8,183 bases of DNA from Bacillota bacterium (GTDB lineage Bacteria > Bacillota > Desulfotomaculia > Desulfotomaculales > Desulfallaceae): the NCBI GenBank assembly GCA_009781965.1, contig WQUS01000421.1, forward strand, positions 1 to 8,183, given 5' to 3'. A program made the translations under genes and the position numbers. The notes below the pieces were generated by a model. It saw nothing but the letters and a program-made list of their open reading frames with translations. It did not search any database and was not told where the DNA came from. Below, piece by piece: positions 6,390 through 8,183 of this stretch (within the stretch, counting starts at the first letter, position 1; every line of letters starts with the position of its first letter).

Positions 6390-7769
6390 TTACACATTGT
6401 TTTGCTTGGATTTTCGGGACCTAATGAGTACGAATGCCAGCAGGGCGCAGGCCACCACCACGATCAAGACAATGTAAAGCAAATTGTTTCCGCTAATACC
6501 TGTTTTGGCTGCCGGCCCAAAGTGATTTGTAAAGGCAACCAGGTCTTTACCTTCGGTGATGTAGCGGTTGTTCGTAAATCCAATAGATAGGGCGCCCAGC
6601 CCGACGGTTGATACTGGCTCACCGCCATTGCGGGTGTAAGTGTATGAAGATTGGAATTGATCATACTCAGTCGTATCCTTTACTTCCCTGACTCTAAACA
6701 TCGTGCCTATCGGCAAATCGGTGAAAACTAAATTATCGCCATGCTTAAGTTTTACCGTTATCGTATTGGGATCGATTGTCGGTTGCATTGGTACTATAGT
6801 GATATCGCCTGGTTTGAACTCAAGACAGCCGCCATACGTGTCGTCCATATATGCTGCGTTCGTCCCGTTAGCCACATCGGTTATAACCTTGCCTCTATTC
6901 ATCACATATGCTTTGTATTGTATGTTAGTATCGGTGATTGTAGCAGGGTCATAGATGGTTACTTCGAAGGAAAAGAGATGGTTCAAATCCGCATTCGCAC
7001 CGTCAATTTCATTGCTGAGCTCAAATGTAATATTCCCTTCGATTTCGGGATCCAGCCCGCCATTAATTTTTAGGTACGTATTTGTGAAGGCCATTTCAGA
7101 TGGGTGTCCAGTTGTTATGCCGGGCGTGGGGTCTAACTTAATAGAATCCAAGATCGGCTTATTGGTTTCAGGCTTATAGCCACTGATCTCTCGTACAGTA
7201 ACCCTTCCAACAAACAATTTTCCATTGGCTGCGTTATCCACACGCACCGTCATCAAATAAGACTTTGTCGAACATCTCAGTTCCTCGGCGGATCCATTTT
7301 TAATATTAACATTAAGATCTACTGTTCTGCTAATATTCTTTTCAGTTACTTTGTACGTATATGTGCCGACATTCGGCCAAGGTACATTTGCAAAAACGTT
7401 ATCTGTTTCTTTGGTCACTGTTTTGAGCCCGGTTTCCAGGTCTTCGCTTAAAGTACCGGGAGATGTTTTGGTAGCCGGACTGGGATTCGTACCGGTGTCC
7501 AACGAAAAATTTAATGCCTGCGTCGGAATAGTCGGAGCGCCTTCCTGGCTTTCAAAATTAAACGTAAAAGTTTCAGTAGGAGTAATTGTTCCTACCGGCA
7601 TCTGTAACACTTTTGTAACCGCTGCTTTTACGGGATTGTTCTCATCTTTACTTGCAACCGGGTCGCCGCTATTCTCTGCGAAGGCGGTAGATACTGCGCC
7701 GGCGCTCAGCGCTAACATAAACACAATGCTCATAAACAACGCCAAAATGGTAGTTCTTTTCTTAAACAT
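6390..7769 (-). CDS. Secreted, membrane-anchored pilin-like surface protein with isopeptide-type domains
   Basis: This 459-residue protein has a signal peptide (MFKKRTT, a hydrophobic run, and probable cleavage after AFA at 31). The extracellular part is beta-rich and resembles Gram-positive pilins of the streptococcal pilin isopeptide-linkage type. PVKAAVTKVLQMPVGTITP (46-64) with TFTFNF (67-72) is typical of a domain's first strands; YTYKVTE (137-143) supplies a candidate catalytic Glu; and FTN at 228-230, 398-400 and 413-415 gives candidate Asn partners for Lys-Asn bonds. The C-terminus has PAAKTG (419-424), a hydrophobic helix (about 429-448) and a basic tail, so it is built like a sortase substrate but lacks LPxTG. 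Start: ATG at 7769 after AAAGGAAG. No sortase or second pilin is in the window. A general adhesin is the alternative. Base composition is more AT-rich than the left-hand operon. Confidence 0.82.
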   Translation of the reverse strand: MFKKRTTILALFMSIVFMLALSAGAVSTAFAENSGDPVASKDENNPVKAAVTKVLQMPVGTITPTETFTFNFESQEGAPTIPTQALNFSLDTGTNPSPATKTSPGTLSEDLETGLKTVTKETDNVFANVPWPNVGTYTYKVTEKNISRTVDLNVNIKNGSAEELRCSTKSYLMTVRVDNAANGKLFVGRVTVREISGYKPETNKPILDSIKLDPTPGITTGHPSEMAFTNTYLKINGGLDPEIEGNITFELSNEIDGANADLNHLFSFEVTIYDPATITDTNIQYKAYVMNRGKVITDVANGTNAAYMDDTYGGCLEFKPGDITIVPMQPTIDPNTITVKLKHGDNLVFTDLPIGTMFRVREVKDTTEYDQFQSSYTYTRNGGEPVSTVGLGALSIGFTNNRYITEGKDLVAFTNHFGPAAKTGISGNNLLYIVLIVVVACALLAFVLIRSRKSKQNNV

Positions 7770-7996
7770 TTTTAAAACTTCCTTTCTGTTTTTGATTTTA
7801 TAGTTACCTGGATAAGGTTGGCATATAGTGAACTTCTGTATACATAATATAATAGATAATTATTACAAAAAAATAAACAAAACGCTTTTTTTTCTGAAAC
7901 ATATTTAGCTCCATTTAGCTTATTTATTTCGGTTTTTTGGGGTTTAAAGAGCTTAAACCCACCTTTAAGTCGGACTTAAAAGTAGGTTTAAAAGCT
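7770..7996. other. AT-rich intergenic region between tRNA-Ala and the pilin-like gene
   Basis: This 227-bp AT-rich stretch carries the ribosome binding site (AAAGGAAG on the minus strand, around 7780) and presumably the promoter of the pilin-like gene, but no clear -35/-10 pair stands out. It also contains an 8-bp direct repeat ATTTAGCT (7903-7910 and 7913-7920). The tRNA-proximal end holds the hairpins described separately. Read-through from the tRNA is possible. Confidence 0.5.
7940..7991 (-). terminator. Overlapping hairpins just downstream of tRNA-Ala
   Basis: The arms 7953-7970 and 7974-7991 form an 18-bp stem with a 3-nt loop (7971-7973), starting 5 nt beyond the encoded CCA. Two of the 18 pairs (7963/7981 and 7960/7984) are C-A in plus-strand RNA but G-U in minus-strand RNA, so the structure is intact only on the tRNA's strand. 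A second hairpin, GGGTTTAA (7940-7947) with TTAAACCC (7953-7960), shares an arm with the first, so the two are mutually exclusive. No U-tract follows in the minus direction, so this is not a textbook terminator; it may act in tRNA 3' processing or termination. Confidence 0.5.
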
Positions 7997-8071
7997 TGGT
8001 GGACGAGAGGGGATTCGAACCCCCGGCCCCCGCGTTGCGAACGCGGTGCTCTCCCGCTGAGCTACACGCCC
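7997..8071 (-). tRNA. tRNA-Ala (anticodon CGC)
   Basis: Read on the minus strand, this is a complete 75-nt cloverleaf: acceptor GGGCGTG/CTCGTCC, D arm GCTC-AGCGGGA-GAGC, anticodon arm CCGCG-TTCGCAA-CGCGG, a 5-nt variable loop, and T arm GGGGG-TTCGAAT-CCCCT. Anticodon CGC reads the Ala codon GCG. The alanine identity pair G3-U70 and discriminator A73 are present, which supports the assignment independently. CCA is encoded (7997-7999). The acceptor stem has a U6-U67 mismatch, and the T stem a G49-U65 wobble pair. Confidence 0.95.
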
Positions 8072-8120
8072 TTATACTTGTCCGCTGGCGCATTACTAAT
8101 ATTATCATATCCCGGGATTC

Positions 8121-8149
8121 TAATCAAGCAGCTGTTGATCACTTGATTA
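8121..8149. repeat. 8-bp inverted repeat upstream of tRNA-Ala
   Basis: TAATCAAG (8121-8128) and CTTGATTA (8142-8149) flank 13 nt that contain the palindromes CAGCTG and TGATCA. The region 8072-8183 should hold the tRNA promoter on the minus strand. A possible -35, TTGATT, falls within the left arm, followed by an AT-rich TGATAATAT stretch near 8098-8108. The repeat may be an operator or chance. No gene is seen in 8072-8183. Confidence 0.4.
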
Positions 8150-8183
8150 CCTGTGGGCAACGGCAGTTTGATAATCATACACC

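Noticed and set aside
7997..8071. The tRNA as an attachment site of an integrated element
   Set aside because: I found no second copy of the tRNA 3' end in the window and no integrase gene, so nothing supports integration here.
7937..8146. A 69-codon plus-strand ORF over the tRNA
   Set aside because: It is antisense to a complete tRNA-Ala and its hairpin; the protein-like sequence is an artefact of translating a tRNA gene.

Overview
The window suggests an anaerobic, low-to-mid GC member of the Firmicutes. Sporomusa-like Negativicutes are one guess, but this rests on gene content only. The reasons are strong AAGGAG-type ribosome binding sites, a rubrerythrin operon, a rubredoxin-fused glutamate-synthase-like flavoprotein, and a surface pilin with isopeptide-type domains. 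No species-level claim is supported.

Layout, left to right. At 1-89 there is a possible fragment of a plus-strand gene tail (MscS-like wording, weak). At 178-2109 a minus-strand operon encodes an FMN/Fe-S glutamate-synthase-like protein with an N-terminal CxxC..CxxC metal-binding head, followed 33 nt later by rubrerythrin; this looks like an anaerobe's redox or oxidative-stress module. Divergent from it at 2355-2624 is an AbrB/SpoVT-type antitoxin with its own good promoter. It overlaps by ATGA a 19-codon ORF that reads like the first strand of a PIN-domain toxin and then stops, so the antitoxin appears to be orphaned.

At 2667-5459, on the minus strand and converging on that remnant, lies the most notable gene: a 930-residue protein with SIR2, NB-ARC (STAND NTPase) and TPR parts. 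This is the effector, switch and sensor layout of NLR-like bacterial immune proteins. Its TPR end is built of near-identical 126-bp units. Upstream, on the same strand, is an NADPH-dependent FMN reductase-like gene (5599-6156). Its upstream region carries a promoter-like sequence, a perfect 16-bp inverted repeat and three ACCGTT-type motifs.

At 6390-7769 (minus) is a secreted, C-terminally membrane-anchored protein resembling Gram-positive pilins with isopeptide-linkage domains, but with an AAKTG motif in place of LPxTG. At 7997-8071 (minus) is a tRNA-Ala(CGC) with encoded CCA, followed by a long hairpin whose two non-Watson-Crick positions become G-U pairs only in minus-strand RNA.

The genes form three functional groups: redox housekeeping (rubrerythrin, GltB-like, FMN reductase), a defence and toxin-antitoxin patch (AbrB antitoxin, PIN remnant, SIR2-NB-ARC-TPR), and a cell-surface gene. 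The best candidate for an underdescribed system is the SIR2-NB-ARC-TPR protein, which appears to act as a single gene.
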